Positions 33,802 to 42,905 of a stretch of 64,000 nt of DNA are shown piece by piece (the stretch's first letter is position 1; each line of letters begins with the position of its first letter). Source of the DNA: Kordiimonas laminariae (GTDB lineage: Bacteria; Pseudomonadota; Alphaproteobacteria; Sphingomonadales; Kordiimonadaceae); NCBI RefSeq assembly GCF_023008165.1, contig NZ_JAKQZA010000009.1:1-64000 (forward strand), written 5' to 3'. The notes under the pieces were generated by a model. That model saw only the letters and a list, made by a program, of their open reading frames with translations. It made no database searches and had not been told where the DNA came from. Both the position numbers and the translations under genes were made by a program.

Positions 33802-35865
33802 TTATCGGCGAGGTGACCAACCTGAGTCTAACTCAAGATTCAGGGCTTCAGCGATTTTTTTAAAATCAACCAGTTTGAAATTTTGCTTTTCAGCAGGCAT
33901 CACATTCCGACCATCTTGTGCGATGAACAGGCCATGTGGGAATGCTTCGCCAAGAGGCGTACTGATAACATCAAGACCGTCTGTCTCAGACGATCCATCA
34001 ATTCCTGAAACTATATCGCCAATAACGCTGTAGCTGCCGCGATATGTGTAGGGCGCCTTACGATCAAACACTGCATAGCTGTTGTTACCCTGACTGGATT
34101 GAATGAGATATCCATCCCCATTTGTGCCGTAATAGATAGAGACGCCTTCTAGGTCATCCTTTAAGGCTTTGTTGCTTGCGATACTGGTGGCTTCAGTGCG
34201 GGCATCGCCTGCGTCTGGTTCCGCCCCGTAAGCCCATAGAGCAACATCTTCTTCGGCTTGGAAGAGGATACCATTATCATCGTCAGCTACACAGCCTTCG
34301 GCGGTTGAGCCAACGTTAAATTCGCGCACCTGTTTTGTAGCAATCTTTCCATTTTCTGAAGCTTCGAGCTCCCACTGACGCACCATGCCTTCTTTTTCAT
34401 TGATAAATACATAGGTTTTGCCAGTTTCTGTACTTTGATACATGCAAAGCCCGTATGGGTCTTCCATCCGCGTTGGTTGAGGGCCATCCGCTATATCTGA
34501 TAGCATACCAGTTTCTTCATTCATTCGGTATAGAGCAATCGAGCGATTTGTGCGGTTGCTGGCAGCTAAAATAGTTGCTTTTTCACCATTCAAATCAAAG
34601 CCGTAGCGAATGTCTACGTTGTTCATTTTACCGTCTGCCAGGTACTGGTGTACTTTTCCGTCCAGTGTGTAGCTATAAAGGCCACCTTGCTTGTTTGTAC
34701 CTATAACGAGGCTGAGAGCAGGATTGCTTGGATGCACCCAAATGGCGGGGTCATCAGCGGCATCACCGCCGTGCTCAACCGGAGCAGTTTCTACATTGGC
34801 TGTTACAGTAGCAATATTGCTGGTGGCGGAGATTGGGTTTTGGATGAGTTCTGTTTTCTTAGAAAAGGCTGAATGGATATCACTTAGTTTAGCGAACTTA
34901 AAGTTTGTACGATCTTCTCCGTTATCATCATCAGCCACAACGAGAGTATCAAGGAAGGTAGAGGCAAACAGACCCTGAGCTGCTTCCACGGCATCAACCG
35001 TTTCTGTACTCGTTAGTGCAATAGCACCTAGGAAATTATGATCATTATTGATGTCATAGGCATTGAGGGTGTTATCTACCACATTGGAGGCAAGGAGAAT
35101 AGCAGTACCATCGTCAGGCCGTGAAAGGGCCAGGCCAGCCACTTCTTCTGAAAGATTGCCAAATTTCACCACATCTACAAAACTTGGGGCGGTAGAACCT
35201 TCAGGTGTTGCATCAAATGCCCAGATTCCAATTTCTTCTTCTGCAACGTATAGAGTTTCTGTCATTGGATCGATGACACAGAATTTAGGCTCTGTGCTTA
35301 CCTTCAGGGTGCGAACTAAGGTGCCTGTGAGGACATCATATTTCTGTTTTGCAAGCTGCCAGTGTTCAATGAAACCATCTTCACCAAGGGTATAGACATA
35401 GCTATTACCGTCTTTGGTGCTTTTGTAGGAGCAGATATTCTCTATTCGCCTGTTGCTTTCGATGGTACTGAAATTGGTGGGCTTCAGGTTGCCTGCTTGT
35501 GGATTGACATCATACGTGTGAACCCTGTTGTACTGGCCGTCCAAGCTGATGATAAGGTCTCGGCCTTCTTCATAACCTTTGATAATGTCTATCGCGGTAT
35601 AGGCACGACCACTGGCCCGAAACTTACGTTTTCCGTTTGCTTCGTACATTTCAATGGCATCATCAACAGCCGCAAACATGAGGGATTGTTTAGGTTGCTC
35701 ACTATTTTCCCAAAGAACAGCCGACAGGGCGGTACCAGCAGACGGTGTGCTTTCACCTGAAACTGGAATACTGATGACATCGGTTGTTTCTTCTTTTGGC
35801 GCTTCAGGTGTGCACGCTGCGATAAGTGCACAGAAAGCTACAGACATAAATAATTTAGAAGACAT
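33802..35865 (-). CDS. Tandem-domain beta-propeller phytase lipoprotein
   Basis: The start is ATG at 35865 with GGGAAT before it. A lipoprotein signal ends in L-I-A-A-C. The 687-residue chain holds two beta-propeller phytase-like halves. The second half (from ~340) is the complete one, with H-G-G-D-A-A-D-D-P-A-I-W-V-H-P, Y-G-F-D-L-N-G, D-P-Y-G-L-C-M-Y, E-G-C-V-A-D-D and D-L-E-G-V-S-I-Y, residues that bind calcium and phosphate in phytases. The first half is degenerate, lacking the DDPA-W motif but keeping E-T-L-Y-V-A-E-E. Phytases release phosphate from inositol hexakisphosphate. In known two-domain phytases the incomplete domain aids substrate binding. It is probably anchored at the cell surface or in the periplasm. 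Confidence 0.88.
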   Translation of the reverse strand: MSSKLFMSVAFCALIAACTPEAPKEETTDVISIPVSGESTPSAGTALSAVLWENSEQPKQSLMFAAVDDAIEMYEANGKRKFRASGRAYTAIDIIKGYEEGRDLIISLDGQYNRVHTYDVNPQAGNLKPTNFSTIESNRRIENICSYKSTKDGNSYVYTLGEDGFIEHWQLAKQKYDVLTGTLVRTLKVSTEPKFCVIDPMTETLYVAEEEIGIWAFDATPEGSTAPSFVDVVKFGNLSEEVAGLALSRPDDGTAILLASNVVDNTLNAYDINNDHNFLGAIALTSTETVDAVEAAQGLFASTFLDTLVVADDDNGEDRTNFKFAKLSDIHSAFSKKTELIQNPISATSNIATVTANVETAPVEHGGDAADDPAIWVHPSNPALSLVIGTNKQGGLYSYTLDGKVHQYLADGKMNNVDIRYGFDLNGEKATILAASNRTNRSIALYRMNEETGMLSDIADGPQPTRMEDPYGLCMYQSTETGKTYVFINEKEGMVRQWELEASENGKIATKQVREFNVGSTAEGCVADDDNGILFQAEEDVALWAYGAEPDAGDARTEATSIASNKALKDDLEGVSIYYGTNGDGYLIQSSQGNNSYAVFDRKAPYTYRGSYSVIGDIVSGIDGSSETDGLDVISTPLGEAFPHGLFIAQDGRNVMPAEKQNFKLVDFKKIAEALNLELDSGWSPRR

Positions 35866-35975
35866 GCTAATTCCCACATATAGCAACAGCGTATCACGCA
35901 TCATTGGTTTGACAGTGACATTAAGGAATTATGTTTCAATTATATTGCAGAGCATAATGTTTCTTGCTTTTTGCA

Positions 35976-36010
35976 TAAAAAAAGCCCGCACAAAAGGTGT
36001 GCAGGCTTTA
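35976..36010 (-). terminator. Rho-independent terminator of the DUF481 gene
   Basis: On the minus strand, AAAGCC-TGCACA pairs with TGTGCGGGCTTT (one mismatch) around a short loop and runs into a T-tract. It lies about 20 bases past the stop of the gene at 36032. Confidence 0.8.
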
Positions 36011-36031
36011 ATGATCTTTTTGTATCTTTTC

Positions 36032-36739
36032 CTAGAAACCGTAGCTTAGGCCTGCGCGGAAAATAGTATCTGTTTTCCGGCGATCTGCTGGGGCGTCATT
36101 ATCATAGCGAATATCGTAGGATAGCTTGCTGGATAGTGCTTTGGTAATTTTAAACTGAATTGCAGATTTGTTTTCAATCAGTGTACGACCACCAAGGTTG
36201 ATCTCGGTGATGTTTTTGAAAGTTGTTGTATCTGTGATTTTCCAGTTCAGTGTACTGCGGCCAAGAGCTGCATAATCTGTTACGTAATCTTCGCCAGAAA
36301 GGTTCAGTGTAAAGATAACACTTGGTGCAGCTTCTAGAGTAAGGTCAAAGTTTTTCTCGGTGATGGCTTTGTAACCCAGACCGGCATTAGCTGAAAAACG
36401 CTGACGGAATGAACCAAACTTGTCATTGTCATAAGCAACGGTTGCTGTGAAAAATAGCTTTTCTGAGAAATCATACGCAAGGTTATAGTCTGCACCAAAA
36501 CGCTCGCGGTCTGTTTCACCACTGCTTTTGTTGAAATCATAATAACCGCCAACTGTGTGACGGAAAAGGCCTGATGCATATGTTGCCTTACCTGACAGAC
36601 CAAAGGAAGTCTGCGATGTGTTACCGGATGTAACGAGAGCATTAACATCTGCATTGCCTGCCCAGCCTTCTGAATCCTGAGCTAGAGCCACTGGGGAAAG
36701 GGCTGTGCTTAGAAGTGCTGCTGCAAAAATTGTCTTCAT
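36032..36739 (-). CDS. DUF481 (YdiY-like) outer-membrane protein
   Basis: The start is probably ATG at 36739, opening a signal peptide (M-K-T-I-F-A-A-A-L-L-S-T-A-L-S-P-V-A-L-A-Q). An ATG at 36757 adds six residues. The 235-residue protein has the DUF481 pattern: W-A-G-N-A-D-V-N-A-L-V-T-S-G-N-T-S early, repeated amphipathic strands, and a C-terminal G-L-S-Y-G-F. It is predicted to form an outer-membrane barrel. Relatives respond to salt or alkaline stress, but the function is not established. It is a single-gene unit with its own terminator. Confidence 0.82.
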   Translation of the reverse strand: MKTIFAAALLSTALSPVALAQDSEGWAGNADVNALVTSGNTSQTSFGLSGKATYASGLFRHTVGGYYDFNKSSGETDRERFGADYNLAYDFSEKLFFTATVAYDNDKFGSFRQRFSANAGLGYKAITEKNFDLTLEAAPSVIFTLNLSGEDYVTDYAALGRSTLNWKITDTTTFKNITEINLGGRTLIENKSAIQFKITKALSSKLSYDIRYDNDAPADRRKTDTIFRAGLSYGF

Positions 36740-37167
36740 TGTCTTGTTCCGCTTCATATTCGCATGAAAAGTTGCAACTAGGTAGCGAGGGAGCAGATAA
36801 AAGGAAAGACTAAAGAAACCGCCATTTTAAACGGTGTTGAATTTTTTTTCTAAAATCGCCGATTAGCGCCAAAAGTGTGGCTTTCTCACAATAGTGAGAG
36901 CTATTCACATAGTTTTCGGTAAGGAGCAATGGGCGGCGGAGACAGGTTTAATCAAGAATGCGGCGCCGTGTCGCAGCGCATAAGGTAACCAACTGGTAAG
37001 GTTATGTTTTCTGAAGTAATCGTGCTTTTATACAACCTTGAATTATATAGTAATTTCAATGCGTAAACATAAAATTAACCCTTCAGGGCCTATTCTCTCA
37101 ACCGCTCGATATATGCACGGCGTATTGTGCATGAAATAGTAGGTACAAAGTTCTGTGGGGAACGTAA
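36740..37167. other. Divergent gene-free region between DUF481 and PAS genes
   Basis: No gene is supported. The region presumably carries promoters for both neighbours. A short dyad TCTCAC-AATA-GTGAGA lies near 36884-36899. I could not identify a convincing flagellar sigma-28 promoter for the chemotaxis genes or any riboswitch. Confidence 0.35.
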
Positions 37168-37707
37168 ATGACAAAGCGTAATATTGTTCCGACAGGCGAG
37201 GAAATCGCCTTCGGTGAACACGAAATTATTGTCTCAAAAACAGATACAAAAGGGCGTATCCTCTACGCAAACGATGTTTTCTGTAAAGTTGCTGAAATGC
37301 AGACAAACGATGTAATCGGCCAACCGCATAGCATTATCCGCCATCCAGATATGCCGCGCGCAGTTTTTAAACTTCTCTGGGATAAAATCGCAGCAGGCGA
37401 AGAGGTGTTTGCTTATGTGAAGAATATGTCTTTCACGGGTAAATATTATTGGGTTTTTGCTCATGTAACACCAAGCTTTGATCATGCGGGCCGTATCTCT
37501 GGATATCATTCAAATCGCAGGAAGCCTAAGCCCGTGGCCCTGGAAGCGATTAAACCAATTTATAAGGCGCTTCTTGATGAAGAAAAACGTCATAAAAACC
37601 GAACTGATGGATTGGCTGCCAGCTATAAACTCTTAGAAGATACTTTGGCGCACGCTGGTCAGACATACAGTGAATTCGTTTGGGGTGCAGGAGGTGCACA
37701 TGTTTAA
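37168..37707 (+). CDS. PAS-domain sensor protein (Aer N-terminal-like)
   Basis: The protein has 179 residues. A single PAS domain (about 15-125) carries the Aer-type features [24 protein letters not shown] and [10 protein letters not shown], which in Aer hold FAD for sensing redox state. It lacks membrane segments and a signalling domain. The methyl-accepting protein encoded next, overlapping by 8 bp, supplies that, so the two look like a split aerotaxis receptor. FAD binding is inferred. Confidence 0.82.
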   Translation: MTKRNIVPTGEEIAFGEHEIIVSKTDTKGRILYANDVFCKVAEMQTNDVIGQPHSIIRHPDMPRAVFKLLWDKIAAGEEVFAYVKNMSFTGKYYWVFAHVTPSFDHAGRISGYHSNRRKPKPVALEAIKPIYKALLDEEKRHKNRTDGLAASYKLLEDTLAHAGQTYSEFVWGAGGAHV

Positions 37708-38932
37708 TTTCTTTAAAGCAAATACGCCTGAACCTGTGAATGACGGCATGGCAAAGCGCTTGGAAGCGGCTGAGGCTGAACTTGCCCTATATAAAAAGGC
37801 TTTTGCCACGGTTTCAGAAGTTGCAGTATCCGCGGGTAAAGGGAATTTCGAAGCCCGTATCATTGATTGGGATGAATATGGTGATTTATCTCCGGCTCTG
37901 AATGATATTAACCATATGCTTGATATGTCTGATGCTTTCGTGCGTGAAGCAGGTGCTGCGCTTGAACATGCAGTTGACGGGAAATATTACCGTCAATTTT
38001 TGCCGCAAGGCATGATGGGGGCTTTTGGTCGTGGAGCTGAAATTATCAATCAAGCCCGCGAAAATATGATGATTGCCGAGCAAACAGATGCAAACCGCAA
38101 AAATGAACTTGCGAAGAGCTTTGAAGAAGCAATCCTTACTGTTGTGGAAACTATTCAAGCTGCTGTTTCTCAAACTCGATCTGCTGCGGATGCCTTGCTT
38201 GCAAGTGCTCAGGATACCCAAGATCGTTCAGCAAGTGTTTCTGGTGCCGCAAGCGAAGCTGCGATGAATGTTCAAACTGTAGCATCTGCAGTGGAAGAAA
38301 TGTCTGCTTCTGTGAATGAAGTAGCACGCCAGGTCGGCACATCGTCCGAGCAGGCCTCCACAGCGCATCAGGAAGCAACTTCTGCTTCCGGTACAATTAA
38401 TGAACTAAGGGAATCTTCAGAGACAATTGGTAAGGTTGTAAGCCTGATCAATGATATCGCTGAACAAACGAACTTGCTTGCGCTTAATGCAACGATTGAA
38501 GCTGCCCGTGCGGGTGAAGCTGGTAAAGGTTTCGCGGTGGTTGCCAGTGAGGTGAAATCTCTGGCTCAGCAAACAGCAGCTGCAACTGGTGAAATTGGCC
38601 AGCAAGTTCAATCTATTCAGGAACGTACGCTCACTGCCGTTAATGCTGTAGAGGGGATTAGTAAATCAATAACCTCACTGAATGATATTTCTGGTATGAT
38701 TGCGTCTGCGACTAGTGAACAGTCCAGTGCTACTATGGAAATCAGCCAGAATGTTCAGGAAGCTTATCAAAGCACACAGCTTGTATCTACAGATATCCAG
38801 AATGTACGTGAAACTTCTGAAAGCACGATCAATTATGCCAATGATCTCTCTGGCGCTGCAATGAGTTTAGATGAAAGTACCAGGCTACTGCGAGAGCAGG
38901 CGGATAGTTTTATGAAAGCTATTCTGAAATAA
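37700..38932 (+). CDS. Soluble methyl-accepting chemotaxis protein
   Basis: The start is ATG at 37700, preceded by AGGAGGTG at ideal spacing and overlapping the PAS gene stop by 8 bp. The 410-residue protein has no transmembrane helix. The N-terminal ~130 residues may form a PAS/HAMP-like sensory part ([14 protein letters not shown]). Then comes the long coiled-coil signalling domain with the hairpin tip [21 protein letters not shown], which contacts CheA/CheW. It should work with the PAS partner in cytoplasmic energy or oxygen taxis. A terminator follows. Confidence 0.88.
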   Translation: MFNFFKANTPEPVNDGMAKRLEAAEAELALYKKAFATVSEVAVSAGKGNFEARIIDWDEYGDLSPALNDINHMLDMSDAFVREAGAALEHAVDGKYYRQFLPQGMMGAFGRGAEIINQARENMMIAEQTDANRKNELAKSFEEAILTVVETIQAAVSQTRSAADALLASAQDTQDRSASVSGAASEAAMNVQTVASAVEEMSASVNEVARQVGTSSEQASTAHQEATSASGTINELRESSETIGKVVSLINDIAEQTNLLALNATIEAARAGEAGKGFAVVASEVKSLAQQTAAATGEIGQQVQSIQERTLTAVNAVEGISKSITSLNDISGMIASATSEQSSATMEISQNVQEAYQSTQLVSTDIQNVRETSESTINYANDLSGAAMSLDESTRLLREQADSFMKAILK

Positions 38933-38955
38933 CGGAGACATAGCTAGAAATTATT

Positions 38956-38988
38956 AAAGGTCAGTTCTTAACAGAGCTGGCCTTTTTT
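38956..38988 (+). terminator. Rho-independent terminator of the PAS-MCP operon
   Basis: AAAGGTCAG pairs with CTGGCCTTT (one G-T pair), with an inner TTCT/AGA helix, then a T-run. It lies 23 bases after the chemoreceptor stop. Confidence 0.82.
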
Positions 38989-39078
38989 GTTTCATTTATG
39001 CATTGGCGTACTGCAAAAATAGAACGCGCAATTCGGCGCAAACTATCTAGGTTTAAAGAGCACTCGAAAGGAGGCTCT

Positions 39079-39474
39079 ATGCCTGTAAAACACAACAATG
39101 AAACAGTGAATGGTCCCGGGTATGCGAAGAACCCGGATCATCAGGTTAATTGCGAAAATGTAACTATTGATATCAAAGTATCAGCGGCCGGAGTTTTGCT
39201 TTCACGGGCTCAGAATGCTATCCTGCTGACAGAAACTGGCTATAGCCCCCAATACTATGTGCCTCGCTCTGCAATAAACTTTGATGCTCTTAAGGAGATA
39301 TCATTGTCGACATATTGTCCCTTCAAAGGACAGGCGCGTTACTGGGCTATAAAAGATGATGAGGAGGATACTCCGGTTTTATGGGGGTATGATGATCCTT
39401 ATTTGGAAGTAAAGCAGCTTTCAGCATGTGCCGCTTTTTATACTGACCGTGTCGAGTTCAGAGTAACTGAATAA
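39079..39474 (+). CDS. DUF427 family protein
   Basis: The start is ATG at 39079, preceded by AAGGAGG, a near-perfect ribosome binding site. Open codons upstream to 38998 lack family sequence. The 131-residue protein shows the DUF427 pattern Y-Y-V-P-R-S-A-I-N, S-T-Y-C-P-F-K-G-Q-A-R-Y-W and W-G-Y-D-D-P-Y. Its biochemical role is unknown. It is 23 bp ahead of egtB and probably co-transcribed, which links it tentatively to ergothioneine synthesis or use. Confidence 0.82.
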   Translation: MPVKHNNETVNGPGYAKNPDHQVNCENVTIDIKVSAAGVLLSRAQNAILLTETGYSPQYYVPRSAINFDALKEISLSTYCPFKGQARYWAIKDDEEDTPVLWGYDDPYLEVKQLSACAAFYTDRVEFRVTE

Positions 39475-39497
39475 TTTAGATAGGGGAGGGAGCTGGC

Positions 39498-40775
39498 GTG
39501 CAATTACCATCGCAGTTGAACCAGATTTCCAGAGATACCAGACCACTTTTACAACACTATCATGATATTCGAATAGTTTCTGAAAGTTATATTGCGCCAC
39601 TTTCTGATGCGGATGCCACTGTACAGTCAATGGAAGATGCAAGCCCTGCTAAATGGCATATGGGGCATGTTACGTGGTTTTTTGAAACAGTTATCTTAAG
39701 GGAATATTCAAAAGGATATCAGCCTTTCGAGGATACCTTTCATTATTTGTTTAATAGCTATTATGAGGCTCTGGGTGCCAGGCAGCCAAGGCCGCTAAGA
39801 GGTATGCTTACACGACCGAGCCTTGAGAAGGTGATGGTATACCGATCTTATGTTGATGAACATATGAAACGGTTTCTTGAAACAGATCAAAGTGTTGAAA
39901 TCGCTGGCCTTGTTGAACTTGGTTTAAACCATGAACAGCAACATCAAGAGTTGCTCTTAACTGATATCCTTCATCTGTTTGCCCAAAACCCGCTTAAACC
40001 TGCTTACAAAGAACCAGAACCACTTGCATATGACAAAGATATGGAACTTGCTTCAGGTTGGACAGGCTTCGATGGTGGCGTTCTTAAATTTGGTGCTTCC
40101 GACGAAGGATTTGCGTTTGACTGTGAACGGCCTGTTCACAAAGCACTTGTAAATCCGTTCAAATTAGCAAATGGGCCTGTTACTAACCGCCAGTGGTTAG
40201 AGTTTGTTCAGGATGGTGGGTACCATAACCCGCTTCTTTGGCTTTCTGATGGGTGGGCAAAATGTCAGGCCGAGGATTGGACAGCGCCGCTCTACTGGGA
40301 AAAACGCGATAGTGAATGGTGGGTGATGACACTGCGCGGGATGCAGCATGTGGATCTCGATGCTCCCGTTTGTCATATCTCTTATTATGAAGCAGATGCA
40401 TTTGCCACTTGGGCTGACAAGAGATTACCTTTTGAGCACGAGTTAGAGTTGGCCGCACATGAAGCTGATATCAAAGGAAACTTTGCATCCTCAGGAAGAT
40501 TACGGTCAGCACCCGTGAAGCATACAGGCAGTATTGCGGGGCTGTATGGTGATGTCTGGGAATGGACCGGCACCAGTTTCAGCCCATATCCCAAATTTAA
40601 AGCCGAAAGCGGCGTTGTTGGTGAATATAATGGTAAGTTTATGAGTGGCCAACAAGTGCTCAGGGGCGGTAGCTGTGCAACATCAGAGGGGCATATGCGA
40701 CCTACCTACCGAAATTTTTGGCACCCTGAAAAGCGGTGGCAGTTTACCGGCCTGCGACTGGCGGAGGACGTATAA
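39498..40775 (+). CDS. egtB: Ergothioneine biosynthesis sulfoxide synthase EgtB
   Basis: A GTG start at 39498 follows GGGGAGGGAG. The 425-residue protein has an N-terminal DinB-like iron-binding domain with K-W-H-M-G-H near 52-57 and H145-E-Q-Q-H149-Q-E151, which give the three-histidine iron site. The C-terminal formylglycine-generating-enzyme-like domain has L-R-G-G-S and R-P-T-Y-R-N-F-W. EgtB joins a sulphur donor (cysteine or gamma-glutamylcysteine) to hercynine using O2. It is encoded directly before egtD, its substrate supplier. No egtA, egtC or egtE is in the window, so cysteine may be the direct donor or the other genes lie elsewhere. Confidence 0.93.
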   Translation: MQLPSQLNQISRDTRPLLQHYHDIRIVSESYIAPLSDADATVQSMEDASPAKWHMGHVTWFFETVILREYSKGYQPFEDTFHYLFNSYYEALGARQPRPLRGMLTRPSLEKVMVYRSYVDEHMKRFLETDQSVEIAGLVELGLNHEQQHQELLLTDILHLFAQNPLKPAYKEPEPLAYDKDMELASGWTGFDGGVLKFGASDEGFAFDCERPVHKALVNPFKLANGPVTNRQWLEFVQDGGYHNPLLWLSDGWAKCQAEDWTAPLYWEKRDSEWWVMTLRGMQHVDLDAPVCHISYYEADAFATWADKRLPFEHELELAAHEADIKGNFASSGRLRSAPVKHTGSIAGLYGDVWEWTGTSFSPYPKFKAESGVVGEYNGKFMSGQQVLRGGSCATSEGHMRPTYRNFWHPEKRWQFTGLRLAEDV

Positions 40776-41729
40776 ATGGATGATTTGAAATTCGTTGAAA
40801 CTCAAACCGCTGTTAGTGGTGGTGAGGAGTTTATGCAGTCCGTTCTGACAGGGCTTGGAAAGCCACAGAAAACGCTTGAGTGCAAGTTCCTGTATGATGA
40901 AAGAGGCTCAGAGCTTTTTGATGCTATTTGCGATTTGCCGGAATACTATCCAACCCGTACCGAGATAGGTATCTTTGAGGAAATTTTGCCGAAAATAGCG
41001 GCGTTTCTTGGCGAAAGTGCAGAAGTGATCGAGCTTGGCAGTGGCGCTGGGCGGAAGACAAGGATGCTGCTTGATGCCTTGAACGTACCTAGTCTTTACG
41101 TACCCGTAGATATCTCTGAAGAGTTTGTGCTGGAAGTGGCGGAAGGTCTGCAGGCAAGGTATCCGAATTTGAAGGTGAAGCCGAGCATTGCTGATTTCAT
41201 GGCAGGCTTTGATGTGCCCACTAAAGTATCTAGGCGCATGCTGTTTTTCCCGGGGTCCACCATCGGTAATCTTACCCCCAGTGACGCTGAAGAGTTTTTG
41301 GGGAAGCTCAAGGAAAATACAGAAGCTGATTGTTTTTTGATTGGTGTAGACCTGAAAAAGAGCAGGGCGGTTCTGGAAGCTGCCTATGATGATGCTCAAG
41401 GTGTGACTGCTGAATTCAATCTCAATTTACTACACCGAGCTAACCGCGAGCTGAAGGCTGATTTTGATGTGGGTGCTTTCAGACACCATGCTGTTTATAA
41501 TGAAGCAGAAGGCAGCGTTGAAATGCATTTGGTTAGCCTTAAAAGCCAGACAGTGCAGATTGGGAACTGTAGATTTATCTTTGATGAAGGTGAAACTATC
41601 CACACCGAGAACAGTTATAAATATACGGTTGATGAATTTTCGAAACTTGTTGAACGAGCAGGCTGGGGCCTTGAAAGCTGTTGGACAGATAAAGAAGATA
41701 AGTTTGCAGTGATGATGCTGGAAGCCTAA
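40776..41729 (+). CDS. egtD: L-histidine N-alpha-methyltransferase EgtD
   Basis: The start codon follows the egtB stop with no gap. The 317-residue protein has the EgtD marks C-K-F-L-Y-D-E-R-G-S-E-L-F-D, E-L-G-S-G-A-G-R-K-T (SAM site) and F-F-P-G-S-T-I-G-N-L. It trimethylates histidine to hercynine with three SAM, the first step of ergothioneine synthesis. The product is a cytosolic thione that quenches singlet oxygen, which fits the RpoE/ChrR locus elsewhere in the window. A terminator follows directly. Confidence 0.94.
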   Translation: MDDLKFVETQTAVSGGEEFMQSVLTGLGKPQKTLECKFLYDERGSELFDAICDLPEYYPTRTEIGIFEEILPKIAAFLGESAEVIELGSGAGRKTRMLLDALNVPSLYVPVDISEEFVLEVAEGLQARYPNLKVKPSIADFMAGFDVPTKVSRRMLFFPGSTIGNLTPSDAEEFLGKLKENTEADCFLIGVDLKKSRAVLEAAYDDAQGVTAEFNLNLLHRANRELKADFDVGAFRHHAVYNEAEGSVEMHLVSLKSQTVQIGNCRFIFDEGETIHTENSYKYTVDEFSKLVERAGWGLESCWTDKEDKFAVMMLEA

Positions 41730-41731
41730 TA

Positions 41732-41762
41732 AAAAGCCCGCTCAGTGAAGCGGGCTTTTCTC
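41732..41762. terminator. Bidirectional terminator between egtD and acyl-CoA dehydrogenase
   Basis: AAAAGCCCGCT and AGCGGGCTTTT form an 11-bp perfect stem with a six-base loop, flanked by A and T tracts, placed between convergent genes. Confidence 0.88.
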
Positions 41763-41781
41763 TGTTATGAAGCTCTAAAAC

Positions 41782-42876
41782 TTAGAGATCAGCGAAACGG
41801 TTCAGGTGATAATCTGTATCACCATATACTGTTTCATTCACGATCATGCGTTTTACATAAGCGCCAAGAGCGTATTCGTCCGTCATGCCGATGCCGCCAT
41901 GCATTTGAATGCACTCCTGGCCGAATGTACGTGACGCTGCACCCACTTTTGCTTTAGCGGCGGATACTGATTTCTTACGTGTTTCAGCATCTTCGTTGCG
42001 TGCTTCCACAGCTGCTTCCATAGCAATAGATTTAACTTGTTCAAGCTCAACAAGAAGGTCCACCATACGGTGTGCAAGAACCTGGAAGCTACCGATTGGA
42101 CGGCCAAACTGTGTACGCGTACGAAGGTACTCCTGTGTTAGTGTGCTCGATTCCTGCATTGCACCAAGCGTATCCGCTGTAAGCGCTGCTGCACCTCGGT
42201 CAACTGCTGCTTCAATAATATCAGCTGCACCGCCAGCTTCTCCAAGAAGTGTGCCTTCAGCACCTTCAAGGATGATATCAGCCGCACCGCGACCATCCAG
42301 AAGTTGATAAGAACGAAGTGAAACGCCATTAGCTTTCGGATCAACAAGGAAGAGGCTAGGGCCACCAGCGTCCGCTGAAACAATAAGTTTATCAGCAGAA
42401 TCTGCGCCCATCACCACGCATTTGCGGCCGGAAAGCTTCCATATACCACCTGCTTCTGTAGCTTTGGTGTTTGATGCCAGAGCATCGTGGCGCTCGCCCG
42501 GCTCGTAGAAGCCCGCAGCAATTTGAACTTCTCCCGTAGCAATTTGTGGCAGAAGCTCTTCAGACACTGTGCTTGTCGCTTCAACAATGTAAGCGGAAAC
42601 AACGGCGCTGCTAACATATGGCTCTGTAACTAACCGGCGGCCAAGTTCTGTACAAACTGCCATTACATCAACATTGTTGCCGTCAAACCCACCAGCTGCT
42701 TCTGGGAGTGGCATCGCCATAACACCAAGCTCTGCAAGCTGGTTCCAGTTCTCAGGAACATGGGAAACCTTGTCCGCGATTTGTGAGCGGTAGTCTTCGA
42801 ACGTGTAGCTTTTCGCCAGTGAACGCTCAAGCGACTGCACCAGCATTTTCTGTTCTTCAGAAAAATCAAAATTCAT
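41782..42876 (-). CDS. Acyl-CoA dehydrogenase, small-subunit type
   Basis: The protein has 364 residues and an acyl-CoA dehydrogenase fold (M-N-F-D-F-S-E-E-Q-K-M-L-V-Q-S opening, Q-F-G-R-P-I-G-S-F-Q helix, M-H-G-G-I-G-M-T-D-E-Y near the end). The C-terminal catalytic motif of homomeric enzymes (Y-E-G-T-S-E-I-Q) is absent: the end reads V-Y-G-D-T-D-Y-H-L-N-R-F. It is 29 bp after a second acyl-CoA dehydrogenase gene. The pair resembles heteromeric alpha2-beta2 acyl-CoA dehydrogenases known from steroid and side-chain degradation in Actinobacteria. It would oxidise an acyl-CoA to the enoyl-CoA; substrate unknown. Confidence 0.85.
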   Translation of the reverse strand: MNFDFSEEQKMLVQSLERSLAKSYTFEDYRSQIADKVSHVPENWNQLAELGVMAMPLPEAAGGFDGNNVDVMAVCTELGRRLVTEPYVSSAVVSAYIVEATSTVSEELLPQIATGEVQIAAGFYEPGERHDALASNTKATEAGGIWKLSGRKCVVMGADSADKLIVSADAGGPSLFLVDPKANGVSLRSYQLLDGRGAADIILEGAEGTLLGEAGGAADIIEAAVDRGAAALTADTLGAMQESSTLTQEYLRTRTQFGRPIGSFQVLAHRMVDLLVELEQVKSIAMEAAVEARNEDAETRKKSVSAAKAKVGAASRTFGQECIQMHGGIGMTDEYALGAYVKRMIVNETVYGDTDYHLNRFADL

Positions 42877-42905
42877 AATCTTACCCTTTAACAGTGCTGG
42901 TTAGT

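Noticed and set aside
36740-37167. Possible cobalamin-type riboswitch or sigma-28 promoter near 36930-37000
   Set aside because: GC-rich bases there do not give a recognisable B12 box or a TAAA-N15-GCCGATAA element.
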